This document shows positions 7,041-15,126 of a stretch of DNA of 24,238 bases, in pieces. The DNA is from an uncultured Alistipes sp. GTDB taxonomy: Bacteria; Bacteroidota; Bacteroidia; Bacteroidales; Rikenellaceae. The translations under genes were made by a program, and so were the position numbers. The DNA lies in contig CAUHCL010000020.1 in NCBI GenBank assembly GCA_959604655.1, positions 1-24,238 on the forward strand, in the 5' to 3' direction. Below the pieces are notes generated by a model. It searched no databases, had not been told where the DNA came from, and saw only the letters and a program-made list of their open reading frames with translations. Each line of letters opens with the position of its first letter. The stretch's first letter is position 1.

Positions 7041-10000
7041 ATGAAACGTAAAGGAAAAATCGCGGCAGCGGCCGTCCTGCTTGCCCTGGCGGCGGGCGCG
7101 GCGGTGTGGAACGTGTGGTTCTCCGCCACGCGCATAGCGTTCGTGAACTGGCAGGCCGTCACCCTCGGCAGGGTCGCCAAAGCCAACGACAACGCCCGCA
7201 TCAGACTCTCGATTCTCGACGTGGAGGATCTGGACCGAATCGGCAGGTACGATATGGTGCTGGTGAACGGCATGGGACTGCGCATCACCGCCGAGCAGCG
7301 GGCGGCCATACAGCAGGCCGCCGACGGGGGACTGCCCGTGCTCACCACCATGGCTACCAATCCCGCCAACAACATAGTTTCGGTCGATTCGGCCGCCGTC
7401 GCCGCGATCAAGGGCTACATGAACGGCGGCGGTCGTCGCAACTACCGCAACATGCTCACCTACATTCGCCGCAACATCGACGGCAAGAGACTCGACAGCG
7501 ACGAACCCGATGCGCCCGTCGAGCGTGAGCGCAAGCAGTTCTACCATGCCGACCCCGACAATCCCGACGACGAGGAATCGGATTTCGGCAGCGTCGCCGA
7601 GTACGAGGCCTTCATGGGCCGCCACGGACTCTTGAAGAAGAACGCCCCGCGCATCATCGTCACGGGAGAGATGGGCGAGGCCGACGAGCTCGTCGCCGCG
7701 CTGGAGGGCACGGGCAATACGGTCTATCCCGTCCGCGACATGCAGGCGCTGGTGCGGGGCCGTCAGGCGGATTCGATCCGCCCCTCGGCCATAATCAACA
7801 TGGCCCACGGACGTTTGGGCGACTACATTGCGGATTACTTTGCCGAGCGTAACATCCCGCTGTTCGCTCCGCTGAACGTCAACCGATTGGTCGACGAGTG
7901 GGAGGCCGACAAGATGGGCATGAACGGTGGCTTCATGTCGCAGAGCATCGTCATGCCCGAGATCGACGGCGCCATACGCCCTTACGTGCTCTTCGGCCAC
8001 CGTCTCGACGAGGAAGGGTTGCAGCAGGTGTATGCCATTCCCGAGCGCCTGGAGACGTTCGTGCAGACCGTGAACAATCACATCGCCCTGCGGAGCAAGC
8101 CCTGCGGCGAGAAGCGCGTGGCCATTTACTACTACAAGGGCCCAGGGCAGAATGCCTTGACGGCGGCGGGCATGGAGGTCGCCCCGTCGCTCTACAACCT
8201 GCTCGTGAGAATGAAGCGCGAGGGTTATCGCGTGGAGAACCTGCCCGCCTCGGCGGCCGAGCTGGAGAAGCTGATCCGGCGTCAGGGCGCGGTATTCAAC
8301 GCCTATGCCGTCGGTGCCAAGGCCGACTTTCTGAAAAACGGCAATCCCGAACTCGTCACGGCCGAGCAGTACGCCGAGTGGACGTCCGCCGCTATCCGCC
8401 CCGAGCGTATGGCCGAGGTCACGGCGCTCGACGGCGAGTTCCCGGGTTCTTATATCTCGACCGACGACGGGCGGCTGGTGCTGCCCCGCGTGGAGCTGGG
8501 AAATGTCGTGCTGCTGCCGCAGCTCGCGGCGGGCGCGGGTGACGATGACTTCGCCATAGTGCACGGCACCGATGCCGCGCCGCCGCACGCCTATATAGCC
8601 TCCTATCTGTGGGCGCGCTACGGGTTCGGCGCCGATGTGATGATCCACTTCGGCACCCACGGTTCTCTGGAGTTCACGCCCCGCAAGCAGGTGGCGTTGA
8701 GCCGCGACGACTGGGCCGATGCGCTGGTGGGTGCCATGCCGCATCTTTATGTCTACTCTATCGGCGACGTGGGCGAGGGCGTGATCGCCAAGCGCCGTTC
8801 GTATGCCGCGTTGCAGTCGCATCTGACCCCGCCGTTCATGGAGAGCGACGTGCGCGGCATCTACAAGGATCTGAGCGCGGCCGTCAGGGAATATAACGAT
8901 CTGCTCTACGCCGACGGCAAGCCCGATACGCGCGCCGCGGCTTTGAAGGTGAAGCGCCTCGCCGTCGGGCTGGGCATCCATCGCGAACTGCGCCTCGATT
9001 CGGTGCTCGCGACGCCCTACACCGAACGCGAGATTGCCCGCATAGAGACATTCGCCGAGGAACTTGCCAACGAGAAGGTGACGGGAGAGCTGTACACCAT
9101 GGGCGAGCCCTACTCCGCCGAGCGCATCCGCAGCAGCGTTTTCGCCATGTCGGTGGAGCCGATCGCCTATTCGCTGCTGGCTCTGGACAAGCAGCGCGGC
9201 CGTGCGGCCGACGACGCGGAGAAGCACAAGTCGCTCTTCACGCGCCGCTATCTGGTTCCCGCCCGCGAACTGACGGCACGTCTTCTGGACGGCTCGGTGC
9301 AGGTCACCGACGAGCGGATATGCGCGGCGGCGGGCATCACGGCGGAGGAACTCGCCAAGGCGCGCGAGATCGAACGCTCGCTGTCGGCGCCGCAGGACAT
9401 GATGGCACGCATGGCGGCCATGCGCGCTTCGCGCGGAGCGAAGGGCCATCCTGCGGGAGCCGAAAAGGCGAAGCCGCATTCGGGCATGCCTTCATCGGCC
9501 GCACGGCCTGCGGCGGGCGACAAAAAAGAGTATACCAAAGAGGAAAAGGAGTTCGCCCGCGCGGTCATGGAGATCGACCGCGCCATACGCAATGCGGGAC
9601 GTTACAAAACGGCGCTGGAGAGAAGTCCCGAGGCCGAATTGGCGTCGCTTCTCAACGCTATGGACGGCGGTTACACCTCTCCCTCGTCGGGCGGCGATCC
9701 CATAGCTAATCCCAATGTCCTGCCGACGGGGCGCAACCTCTACGCCGTCAATGCCGAGGCCACCCCGAGCGAGGTGGCGTGGGAGCGCGGCAAGGAACTG
9801 GCCGAGAACACCGTTCGGATGTATCGCGAGCGGCACAACGACTCCATACCGCGCAAGGTGAGCTATACGCTCTGGAGCGGCGAGTTCGTCGAGACCGAAG
9901 GCGCCACCGTCGCGCAGGTACTCTACATGCTGGGCGTCGAGCCTATCCGCGACGCGTTCGGCCGTGTGACCGACATACGTCTGATTCCGTCGGAGCAGCT

Positions 10001-11222
10001 CGGCCGCCCGCGCATCGACGTGGTGGTGCAGACCAGCGGACAGCTGCGCGACATAGCCGCGTCGCGCCTGTTCCTTATCTCGCGTGCGGTGGAGATGGCC
10101 GCCGCCGCGAAGGACGACAAGTACGAGAACTATGTGGCGCAAAGCGTCGTCGATGCCGAGCGCACTCTCGTCGAGAAAGGACTCTCGCCCAGGGAGGCCC
10201 GCGAGGTTGCGGCCTACCGCGTGTTCGGCGGGGTGAACGGCAACTACGGCACGGGTATCACCGATATGGTGCAGAGCGGCGACCGCTGGGAGAACAGCGC
10301 CGAGATAGCCGATGTGTATCTGCGTAACATGGGTGCGTTCTACGGCAGCGAGAAGGCCTGGGAGCAGGTGCGGCAGTTCGCGTTGGAGGCCGCGCTGACC
10401 AATACCGATGCCGTCGTGCAGCCCCGACAGAGCAATACGTGGGGCGCGCTGAGCCTCGATCACGTCTACGAATTTATGGGCGGCATGAACCTCGCCGTGC
10501 GCAACGTGACGGGCAAGGAGCCCGACGCCTACCTGAGCGACTACCGCAACCGCAACAACATGCGCATGCAGGAGCTGAAGGAGGCGATCGGCGTGGAGAG
10601 CCGCACCACGATCTTCAATCCGTCCTACATCCGCGAGAAGATGAAGGGCGGGGCGGGCGCCGCGGGCGGTTTCGCCGAGATCGTGCAGAACACCTACGGC
10701 TGGAACGTGATGAAGCCCGATGCCGTCGATGATGAGATGTGGGACGAGATCTGCGATGTCTACGTGCGCGACAAGTTCGGCCTCGGCGTGCGGAACTACT
10801 TCGAAGAGCAGAATCCCGCCGCATTGCAGGAGATGACGGCCGTAATGATGGAGACGGCCCGCAAGGGGATGTGGAAGGCCTCGGCGGAGCAGCTGGAGGC
10901 TATAGCCGAGCTCCACACCGAGCTTGTGGAGAAATACGAGCCGTCATGTTCGGGATTCGTGTGCGACAATGCTAAGCTGCGCGAGTTCATCGCGTCGAAG
11001 GCCGCGCCCGAAGCGGCCCGCCGATACGAACGCAGCATTCGCGACATTCGCGAGTCCTCGCTTTCGGAGGATAGGAGTATGGTGCTCAAGCGCGAGGAGA
11101 TGAATGCGTCCGATAGGGTGACCACCGTGGTCGGCAACACGGCTGTGGCCGTGCTGGTCGCCGCCGCGATCGCCGCATCGGTATGGGTGGTGCGCCGCCG
11201 TCGCAAAAAGATGGAGGCGTAA
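7041..11222 (+). CDS. hmuS: HmuS, CobN/BchH-like tetrapyrrole chelatase, membrane-anchored
   Basis: The 1393-residue protein belongs to the CobN/Mg-chelatase H superfamily: MIHFGTHGSLEFTPRKQ (H536, H540) is followed by a DVGEGVIAKRRSY element, and a second conserved block runs from about 950 to 1300 (for example RVFGGVNGNYGTGI and TNTWGALSLDH-like text). In this operon it corresponds to HmuS, proposed to remove iron from heme rather than insert a metal. A lysine-rich start plus a hydrophobic helix (about 8-27) and a C-terminal helix (about 1363-1384) followed by RRRRKK predict both ends inside and the enzyme body in the periplasm. An Ala/Lys/Met-rich linker occupies about 780-840. No CobS/CobT ATPase is encoded nearby. 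It overlaps hmuT by one base (TAATG). Cobalamin synthesis is unlikely here. Confidence 0.88.
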   Translation: MKRKGKIAAAAVLLALAAGAAVWNVWFSATRIAFVNWQAVTLGRVAKANDNARIRLSILDVEDLDRIGRYDMVLVNGMGLRITAEQRAAIQQAADGGLPVLTTMATNPANNIVSVDSAAVAAIKGYMNGGGRRNYRNMLTYIRRNIDGKRLDSDEPDAPVERERKQFYHADPDNPDDEESDFGSVAEYEAFMGRHGLLKKNAPRIIVTGEMGEADELVAALEGTGNTVYPVRDMQALVRGRQADSIRPSAIINMAHGRLGDYIADYFAERNIPLFAPLNVNRLVDEWEADKMGMNGGFMSQSIVMPEIDGAIRPYVLFGHRLDEEGLQQVYAIPERLETFVQTVNNHIALRSKPCGEKRVAIYYYKGPGQNALTAAGMEVAPSLYNLLVRMKREGYRVENLPASAAELEKLIRRQGAVFNAYAVGAKADFLKNGNPELVTAEQYAEWTSAAIRPERMAEVTALDGEFPGSYISTDDGRLVLPRVELGNVVLLPQLAAGAGDDDFAIVHGTDAAPPHAYIASYLWARYGFGADVMIHFGTHGSLEFTPRKQVALSRDDWADALVGAMPHLYVYSIGDVGEGVIAKRRSYAALQSHLTPPFMESDVRGIYKDLSAAVREYNDLLYADGKPDTRAAALKVKRLAVGLGIHRELRLDSVLATPYTEREIARIETFAEELANEKVTGELYTMGEPYSAERIRSSVFAMSVEPIAYSLLALDKQRGRAADDAEKHKSLFTRRYLVPARELTARLLDGSVQVTDERICAAAGITAEELAKAREIERSLSAPQDMMARMAAMRASRGAKGHPAGAEKAKPHSGMPSSAARPAAGDKKEYTKEEKEFARAVMEIDRAIRNAGRYKTALERSPEAELASLLNAMDGGYTSPSSGGDPIANPNVLPTGRNLYAVNAEATPSEVAWERGKELAENTVRMYRERHNDSIPRKVSYTLWSGEFVETEGATVAQVLYMLGVEPIRDAFGRVTDIRLIPSEQLGRPRIDVVVQTSGQLRDIAASRLFLISRAVEMAAAAKDDKYENYVAQSVVDAERTLVEKGLSPREAREVAAYRVFGGVNGNYGTGITDMVQSGDRWENSAEIADVYLRNMGAFYGSEKAWEQVRQFALEAALTNTDAVVQPRQSNTWGALSLDHVYEFMGGMNLAVRNVTGKEPDAYLSDYRNRNNMRMQELKEAIGVESRTTIFNPSYIREKMKGGAGAAGGFAEIVQNTYGWNVMKPDAVDDEMWDEICDVYVRDKFGLGVRNYFEEQNPAALQEMTAVMMETARKGMWKASAEQLEAIAELHTELVEKYEPSCSGFVCDNAKLREFIASKAAPEAARRYERSIRDIRESSLSEDRSMVLKREEMNASDRVTTVVGNTAVAVLVAAAIAASVWVVRRRRKKMEA

Positions 11223-11917
11223 TGGAGACCGTAGTACTCGTGATGATGATCCTGGTCTGCTTCAATTACCTGTTGAAGCAGACCTTTAGAAAACCCTATT
11301 CGGTGGCGTTTTCGGCCGTGGTGTGCGCGCTGTTCGTGGGGTTTATGCGGCCTTATGCCATCGAGCAGTCGAAATCGCAGATCGCGGTCTGGCTCTCGGA
11401 CCCCGCGCTGATGCTCGACGCGGCCGTAATACTTACGCTGGAGGTCGCCGTGCAGACGGCTTTCTGCTGCCTGTCGGCGCACATCATGACCTCGGGGCGG
11501 GTAAAGCCCGTTACGGTATGGACATACCGCATTCTGAGATGGTTCCCGGGCGTGCTCGTCTTTCCCGTGCTGTTCAGCCTCACGGTGGCGGTCATATTCG
11601 CCATGCCGGGCGTGTCGTTCGGCCTCACGGTGTGGGCGACGGCCGCGGCGGTCCTCGTCGCCGTACCGATCGGGACGTACGGCCTCGGGCGGCTTCTGCC
11701 CGAAAAGGACATACGCCTTGAACTGCTTTTTCTGTCGAACGCCATCGTCGCCGTGCTGGGCGTCGTGGCCACGGTGAACGGCCGTACGGCCGTGGCGGGC
11801 GTCGGGGAAGCGGACCTGCGGGCGTCGGCAGGCGTGTTTCTGCTCGTCGCGCTCGGACTTGCGGCGGGCGCCGCGTCGTATGCAATAAGATTGAAACGAA
11901 TAATCAAAAACAAATAA
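11222..11917 (+). CDS. hmuT: HmuT-type polytopic membrane protein of hmu operon
   Basis: This 231-residue protein is mostly membrane: about six or seven hydrophobic segments (roughly 2-18, 26-42, 60-85, 107-131, 133-155, 165-184, 203-222), ending in the basic tail RLKRIIKNK. I recognise no catalytic motif. The symbol is given from position only: in the P. gingivalis hmuYRSTUV order the gene between hmuS and the ExbB-like hmuU is hmuT. The ATG shares a base with the hmuS TAA; an earlier in-frame start at 11183 lies inside hmuS and is less likely. It could hold HmuS or the HmuU-HmuV motor, or pass the product across the inner membrane. Function is unknown. Confidence 0.75.
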   Translation: METVVLVMMILVCFNYLLKQTFRKPYSVAFSAVVCALFVGFMRPYAIEQSKSQIAVWLSDPALMLDAAVILTLEVAVQTAFCCLSAHIMTSGRVKPVTVWTYRILRWFPGVLVFPVLFSLTVAVIFAMPGVSFGLTVWATAAAVLVAVPIGTYGLGRLLPEKDIRLELLFLSNAIVAVLGVVATVNGRTAVAGVGEADLRASAGVFLLVALGLAAGAASYAIRLKRIIKNK

Positions 11918-11921
11918 CGTT

Positions 11922-12521
11922 ATGAATTACATTTCCGATATTCTCTATTGGATCTCGACGGGTCTGCTCGTGCCCGTCATCGTACTGCTCATCTTCTTTT
12001 TCGGCAGGGCGCTGCTGCTCACAGGCAGCTTCTTCGGGCAGTATCTGGCCATCCGCCGCACCGCGGCCCTTATCCGCAAGGAGCTGGACGGACTGACCAA
12101 AGACAACGTGGCGACGCTTTCGGAGCGTCTGCCCAAGAAGAACCCCTCGCTCGTGGTGGTCTGCATGAACCGCCTGATAGAAGCCGACGGCGCGGCGATG
12201 AGGCAGCGCCTGCTCGCCGATTTCGAGATCGAGGCCGACAGGGATCTGTCGACATCCAAGATTCTCGGCAAGATGGGACCCATGCTCGGACTTATGGGTA
12301 CGCTTATCCCCATGGGCCCCGCTTTGGTGGGCCTTTCGACGGGCGACATAGCGTCGATGGCTTACAACATGCAGGTGGCGTTCGCCACCACCGTGGTGGG
12401 ACTATTCGCCGCCGCCATAGGCTTTATAACGCAGCAGGTGAAGCAGCGCTGGTATTTGCAGGATATGACCGACCTCGAATTTGTCGCCGCATTGTTGAAT
12501 GAAACGCAGACGGAATCATGA
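11922..12521 (+). CDS. hmuU: HmuU, MotA/TolQ/ExbB-family proton channel protein
   Basis: The 199-residue protein has the three-helix layout of ExbB/TolQ/MotA: helix 1 at about 14-36, a cytoplasmic segment at about 40-113, and two further helices at about 116-137 and 150-171. The signature LGLMGTLIPMGPAL followed by NMQVAFATTVVGL is the family's conserved TM2-TM3 region. Such proteins form pentamers around an ExbD/TolR-like partner and pass protons to drive movement of a protein across the periplasm. Here the partner would be HmuV, whose gene overlaps the end of this one by 4 bp (ATGA). The client may be HmuS or HmuR; this is inferred from the operon. Confidence 0.88.
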   Translation: MNYISDILYWISTGLLVPVIVLLIFFFGRALLLTGSFFGQYLAIRRTAALIRKELDGLTKDNVATLSERLPKKNPSLVVVCMNRLIEADGAAMRQRLLADFEIEADRDLSTSKILGKMGPMLGLMGTLIPMGPALVGLSTGDIASMAYNMQVAFATTVVGLFAAAIGFITQQVKQRWYLQDMTDLEFVAALLNETQTES

Positions 12522-12844
12522 AGCGCAGACTGTTGAACCGAGAGGACGGCGACGATCCGATGAGCGTGGTGAGCAACCTTTTCGACGTGGCGATGGTCTT
12601 TGCCGTCGCGCTCATGGTGGCGCTCGTGAGCCGCTACAACATGACCGAGATGTTCAGCCGCGAGGATTTCACGATGGTGAAGAACCCTGGCAAGGAGAAT
12701 ATGGAGATCATCACCAAGGAGGGCGAGAAGATCAACCGCTATACCCCGTCCGAGGACCCGAATTCTGCGAGCGGGCAAAAGGGCAAGAAGGTCGGCGTCG
12801 CCTACGAGCTGGAGAACGGAGAGATCATATATGTCCCCGAATAG
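12518..12844 (+). CDS. hmuV: HmuV, DUF2149-type small membrane protein, ExbD-like
   Basis: This 108-residue protein has one membrane helix (about 17-38) after a short charged N-terminus, then a periplasmic tail of about 70 residues rich in Lys, Glu and Asn. The helix SNLFDVAMVFAVALMVAL resembles the ExbD/TolR helix (IDVxxVLLIxFMV type), with D23 in the place of the proton-relay aspartate. It resembles the DUF2149 family, known from hmu loci as HmuV. It would form the second half of a motor with HmuU. It ends the operon; no clear hairpin-plus-T-run terminator follows before the repeats. Confidence 0.8.
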   Translation: MKRRLLNREDGDDPMSVVSNLFDVAMVFAVALMVALVSRYNMTEMFSREDFTMVKNPGKENMEIITKEGEKINRYTPSEDPNSASGQKGKKVGVAYELENGEIIYVPE

Positions 12845-12907
12845 CGGGGCGGGGAGGATGAATTTATTGTCTGCTTTGGCTCCGCCTCGGCAAAAACGCA
12901 AATAAAA

Positions 12908-12940
12908 TTTGCTTTTGCACTCGGGTTGATCGTATCTTTG
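12908..12940 (+). promoter_or_regulatory. Promoter in repeat copy 1
   Basis: TTTG at 12908-12911, a 21-nt spacer, then TATCTTTG at 12933-12940. It matches the Bacteroidota consensus but lies about 170 bp from queA. Confidence 0.5.
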
Positions 12941-12983
12941 GCTTTGCCTTAGATACTCCGCCTCGGCAAAAACGCAAATAAAA

Positions 12984-13016
12984 TTTGCTTTTGCACTCGG
13001 GTTGATCGTATCTTTG
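12984..13016 (+). promoter_or_regulatory. Promoter in repeat copy 2
   Basis: TTTG at 12984-12987, a 21-nt spacer, then TATCTTTG at 13009-13016, identical to copy 1. Confidence 0.5.
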
Positions 13017-13058
13017 GCTTTGCCTTAGATACTCCGCCTCGGCAAAATAGCAAATAAA

Positions 13059-13091
13059 TTTGCTTTTGCGCTCGGCTTAATCGTATCTTTG
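13059..13091 (+). promoter_or_regulatory. Proximal queA promoter in repeat copy 3
   Basis: TTTG at 13059-13062, a 21-nt spacer, then TATCTTTG at 13084-13091. The -7 box ends 21 nt before the queA ATG, so the leader would be short. This copy differs from the others by one deleted base and several substitutions. Confidence 0.75.
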
Positions 13092-13112
13092 TGGGCATAA
13101 CTTCCGATTGTC

Positions 13113-14342
13113 ATGGAACGTCATATTGATATCAACGATTTCGATTATCCGCTGCCCGACGAGCGCATCGCGAAATTCCCGCTCGCCGAGCGGAGCGGCT
13201 CGAAACTGCTCGTATACCGCAACGGCACGATCGCCGAGAGCCGTTTCTGCGATCTGGCGCGCGAGTTGCCGCCGCGGTCGCTGCTGGTGTTCAACAACAC
13301 CAAGGTCATCCGCGCGCGCATAATTCTCCACAAGCCTTCGGGGGCGCGCATCGAGGTGTTTTGCCTCGAACCGCATGCGCCTGCCGACTACGAGCGTGCT
13401 TTCGCCGTGCGCGGCGAGTGCGAGTGGAGCTGCATAGTGGGCAATCTGAAGAAGTGGAAATCGGGATTCGTGAAGATAGATTTCGATCACGACGGTCGTG
13501 CGTGCGAGCTGCGTGCCGAGATCGCGGAGCGCGGCGAGCGCGAGCACATCGTGCGTTTCATGTGGGATGCCGACATGACTTTCGGTCAGCTGCTCGAATA
13601 TCTGGGCCGTATTCCCATCCCGCCCTATCTCAACCGCGAGAGCGAGGCGATCGACCTCACGCGTTACCAGACGGTATACTCCAAATTCGAGGGCTCGGTG
13701 GCGGCGCCCACGGCGGGCCTGCATTTCACCGACGACATGATAGCCCGCATGCGCGGCGAGGGCTTCGCGTTCGACGAGGTGACGCTGCACGTGGGGGCGG
13801 GTACTTTCCTGCCCGTCAAGAGCGACGATGCCGCGCAGCACCCCATGCACACCGAGCATTTCGAGGTGCGCCTGTCGACTCTGGAGACCCTGCTCGCCCA
13901 TTACGGCGACGTGACGGCCGTGGGTACCACGTCGGTGCGTACGTTGGAGTCGCTGCCCGCGCTCGGGTGGCGCATACGCCGCGACGGCGATCCCGACTGC
14001 GACAGAGTGATAGGGCAGTGGGAGTGCTACGATCTGCCCGAGGATTATTCGGGGCGCGAGGCGCTGGAGGATCTGGCGGGCTATATGCGCCGCGAGGGCA
14101 TCGACCGCCTGAAGGCTGCCACGCGGATAATGATAACGCCGCTCGGATTCCGTTTTCGCGTGGTGCGGCGCATCATCACCAATTTCCACCAGCCCAAATC
14201 CACGCTGCTGCTGCTGGTGTCGGCCTACGTGGGCGACGACTGGCGCAGAATCTACCGTTATGCCCTCGACAACGGTTTCCGATTCCTCTCCTATGGCGAT
14301 TCGTCGCTGCTGGTGTGCGACGAGCGCGGCGCGAGGGGATAA
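13113..14342 (+). CDS. queA: QueA, S-adenosylmethionine:tRNA ribosyltransferase-isomerase
   Basis: The 409-residue cytoplasmic enzyme moves the ribosyl part of S-adenosylmethionine onto 7-aminomethyl-7-deazaguanine in tRNA, giving epoxyqueuosine. Family text is clear: FDYPLPDERIAKFPL near the start, LLVFNNTKVIRARI, YQTVYSKFEGSVAAPTAGLHFT at about 190-211, LHVGAGTFLPVK, TTSVRTLES, NFHQPKSTLLLLVSA and FRFLSYGDSSLL near the end. It is longer than the E. coli enzyme (about 356 residues). The start at 13113 gives the expected N-terminus just after the proximal promoter. It faces the xre gene tail to tail with about 75 bp between them. Confidence 0.96.
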   Translation: MERHIDINDFDYPLPDERIAKFPLAERSGSKLLVYRNGTIAESRFCDLARELPPRSLLVFNNTKVIRARIILHKPSGARIEVFCLEPHAPADYERAFAVRGECEWSCIVGNLKKWKSGFVKIDFDHDGRACELRAEIAERGEREHIVRFMWDADMTFGQLLEYLGRIPIPPYLNRESEAIDLTRYQTVYSKFEGSVAAPTAGLHFTDDMIARMRGEGFAFDEVTLHVGAGTFLPVKSDDAAQHPMHTEHFEVRLSTLETLLAHYGDVTAVGTTSVRTLESLPALGWRIRRDGDPDCDRVIGQWECYDLPEDYSGREALEDLAGYMRREGIDRLKAATRIMITPLGFRFRVVRRIITNFHQPKSTLLLLVSAYVGDDWRRIYRYALDNGFRFLSYGDSSLLVCDERGARG

Positions 14343-14369
14343 TTTTTGTCTCCACCGTTGCCGTCGGCG

Positions 14370-14413
14370 GAAGAAAACAATTCGGGCGGTCCCGCGAAAG
14401 GGGTCGCCCGAAT
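14370..14413 (-). terminator. Intrinsic terminator of the xre operon
   Basis: A hairpin with 9-bp perfect outer arms (ATTCGGGCG at 14380-14388 and CGCCCGAAT at 14405-14413) and further partial pairing inside. On the minus strand it is followed by TTGTTTTCTTC, a T-rich tail. It lies just past the xre stop; in the plus direction there is no T run, so service to queA is doubtful. Confidence 0.75.
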
Positions 14414-14418
14414 GCCGT

Positions 14419-14619
14419 TCAGTCGTCGTCTTCGAGAATGAAGATCTCTTCGACGGGTTTGGAGAATATGCGTGCTATCTTCAGGGCCAGAACGGTCGAG
14501 GGGATGAACTTGCCGCTCTCGATGGCATTGATCGTCTGTCGGCTCACCCCGACCGCGTCGGCCAGCCGCTGCTGCGTCATGCGCAGTTCGGCGCGTTCGA
14601 CTCGTATCCTGTTATTCAT
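14419..14619 (-). CDS. Small XRE-family helix-turn-helix regulator
   Basis: This 66-residue protein is nearly all one Cro/CI-type helix-turn-helix: RVERAELRMTQQRLADAVGV, then SRQTINAIESGKFIPS, then LALKIARIFSKPVEEIF and an acidic tail. It is of the compact type that is commonly paired with a small membrane protein. Its ATG overlaps the end of that upstream gene by 8 bp, so the two are coupled. It probably binds the 16-bp palindrome at the operon's own start, giving autoregulation; this is inferred from position. Confidence 0.9.
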   Translation of the reverse strand: MNNRIRVERAELRMTQQRLADAVGVSRQTINAIESGKFIPSTVLALKIARIFSKPVEEIFILEDDD

Positions 14620-15073
14620 CGGCAGTCGATTTTTTCAGTTTCCGCATTCGCAGCCTGAACAGAAGCAGGAATACGATTACGGTCGTGAACATGTTGTATA
14701 CCATCACGTCGAGGAACCGCATGCCGTACACCGTCAGCGTCGCTACTATGAGCAGCGCGCTGCTCGTGTAGAGTGCGGCCAGCAGGCATTCGAGGCGTAT
14801 GGCCCCTATCATCTCGTCTTCGATCTTTTCGCGCGAGCACGATACGAATATCGCGCCGAGGCATATCCCGATGATGGCCGTGTTGTTGAGCAGACAGGTC
14901 ATCGTCGGCGAGGCGAGGAAGGCGCGCAGCGGCGAATTTTCGTCTGCGGGGAGCAGGTAGGACGGCATTCCGTCGAATCCGTCCGAAGCCATCATGACTC
15001 CGAGTACGGCGGCGGGAATCAACATGGCCCAACCGACTTTCCGAAAGCCGTGGGGCAGAAGCATCGATTTCAT
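14612..15073 (-). CDS. Four-helix membrane protein paired with XRE regulator
   Basis: This 153-residue protein has four hydrophobic segments at about 13-29, 63-78, 93-115 and 120-140, and the basic tail RLRMRKLKKSTADE. The N-terminal text LLPHGFRKVGWAMLIPAAVLG resembles small uncharacterised Bacteroidota membrane proteins encoded with XRE regulators. The start at 15073 is preferred because an earlier ATG at 15124 would lie upstream of the expected transcription start; an ATG at 15100 is possible and would add nine mostly basic residues. Function unknown; it might sense membrane state or hold the regulator. Confidence 0.7.
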   Translation of the reverse strand: MKSMLLPHGFRKVGWAMLIPAAVLGVMMASDGFDGMPSYLLPADENSPLRAFLASPTMTCLLNNTAIIGICLGAIFVSCSREKIEDEMIGAIRLECLLAALYTSSALLIVATLTVYGMRFLDVMVYNMFTTVIVFLLLFRLRMRKLKKSTADE

Positions 15074-15108
15074 TTTGTGTCGTTTTTTGAGGTTTGACAT
15101 TCCGATAC

Positions 15109-15124
15109 ATGTATTCGAATACAT
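15109..15124. promoter_or_regulatory. Perfect 16-bp palindrome at the xre operon start
   Basis: ATGTATTCGAATACAT is a perfect palindrome that begins 2 bp downstream of the -7 box, at or across the expected transcription start. A second palindrome, ATACATGTAT (15106-15115), overlaps it. The position is ideal for repression, most simply by the XRE protein of the same operon. Confidence 0.6.
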
Positions 15125-15126
15125 CG

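Larger units (their letters stand above)
12881..13092 (+). repeat. 76-bp tandem repeats carrying promoters, upstream of queA
   Basis: Two identical 76-bp copies (12881-12956 and 12957-13032) are followed by a third, shorter, degenerate copy (13033 to about 13092). Each begins TCCGCCTCGGCAAAA and contains an inverted repeat, GCAAAT-AAA-ATTTGC in copies 1 and 2 (GCAAAT-AA-ATTTGC in copy 3), flanked by a second arm pair (GCAAAA/TTTTGC). Each then has TTTG, a 21-nt spacer and TATCTTTG. All three point toward queA. The arrangement looks like a dispersed intergenic promoter element that has been duplicated in place. Confidence 0.9.

Noticed and set aside
6945..9479. Minus-strand open frame of about 840 codons over hmuR/hmuS
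   Set aside because: Antisense shadow; His/Arg/Gln-rich composition with no domains, while the plus strand encodes clear HmuR and HmuS.
7041..11222. Cobalamin biosynthesis (CobN cobaltochelatase)
   Set aside because: No other cobalamin genes or CobS/CobT nearby; the gene order, membrane helices and HmuY/HmuR neighbours fit HmuS.
12881..13092. CRISPR array
   Set aside because: The units are contiguous 76-bp tandem copies without unique spacers, and each is a promoter element; no cas genes are present.
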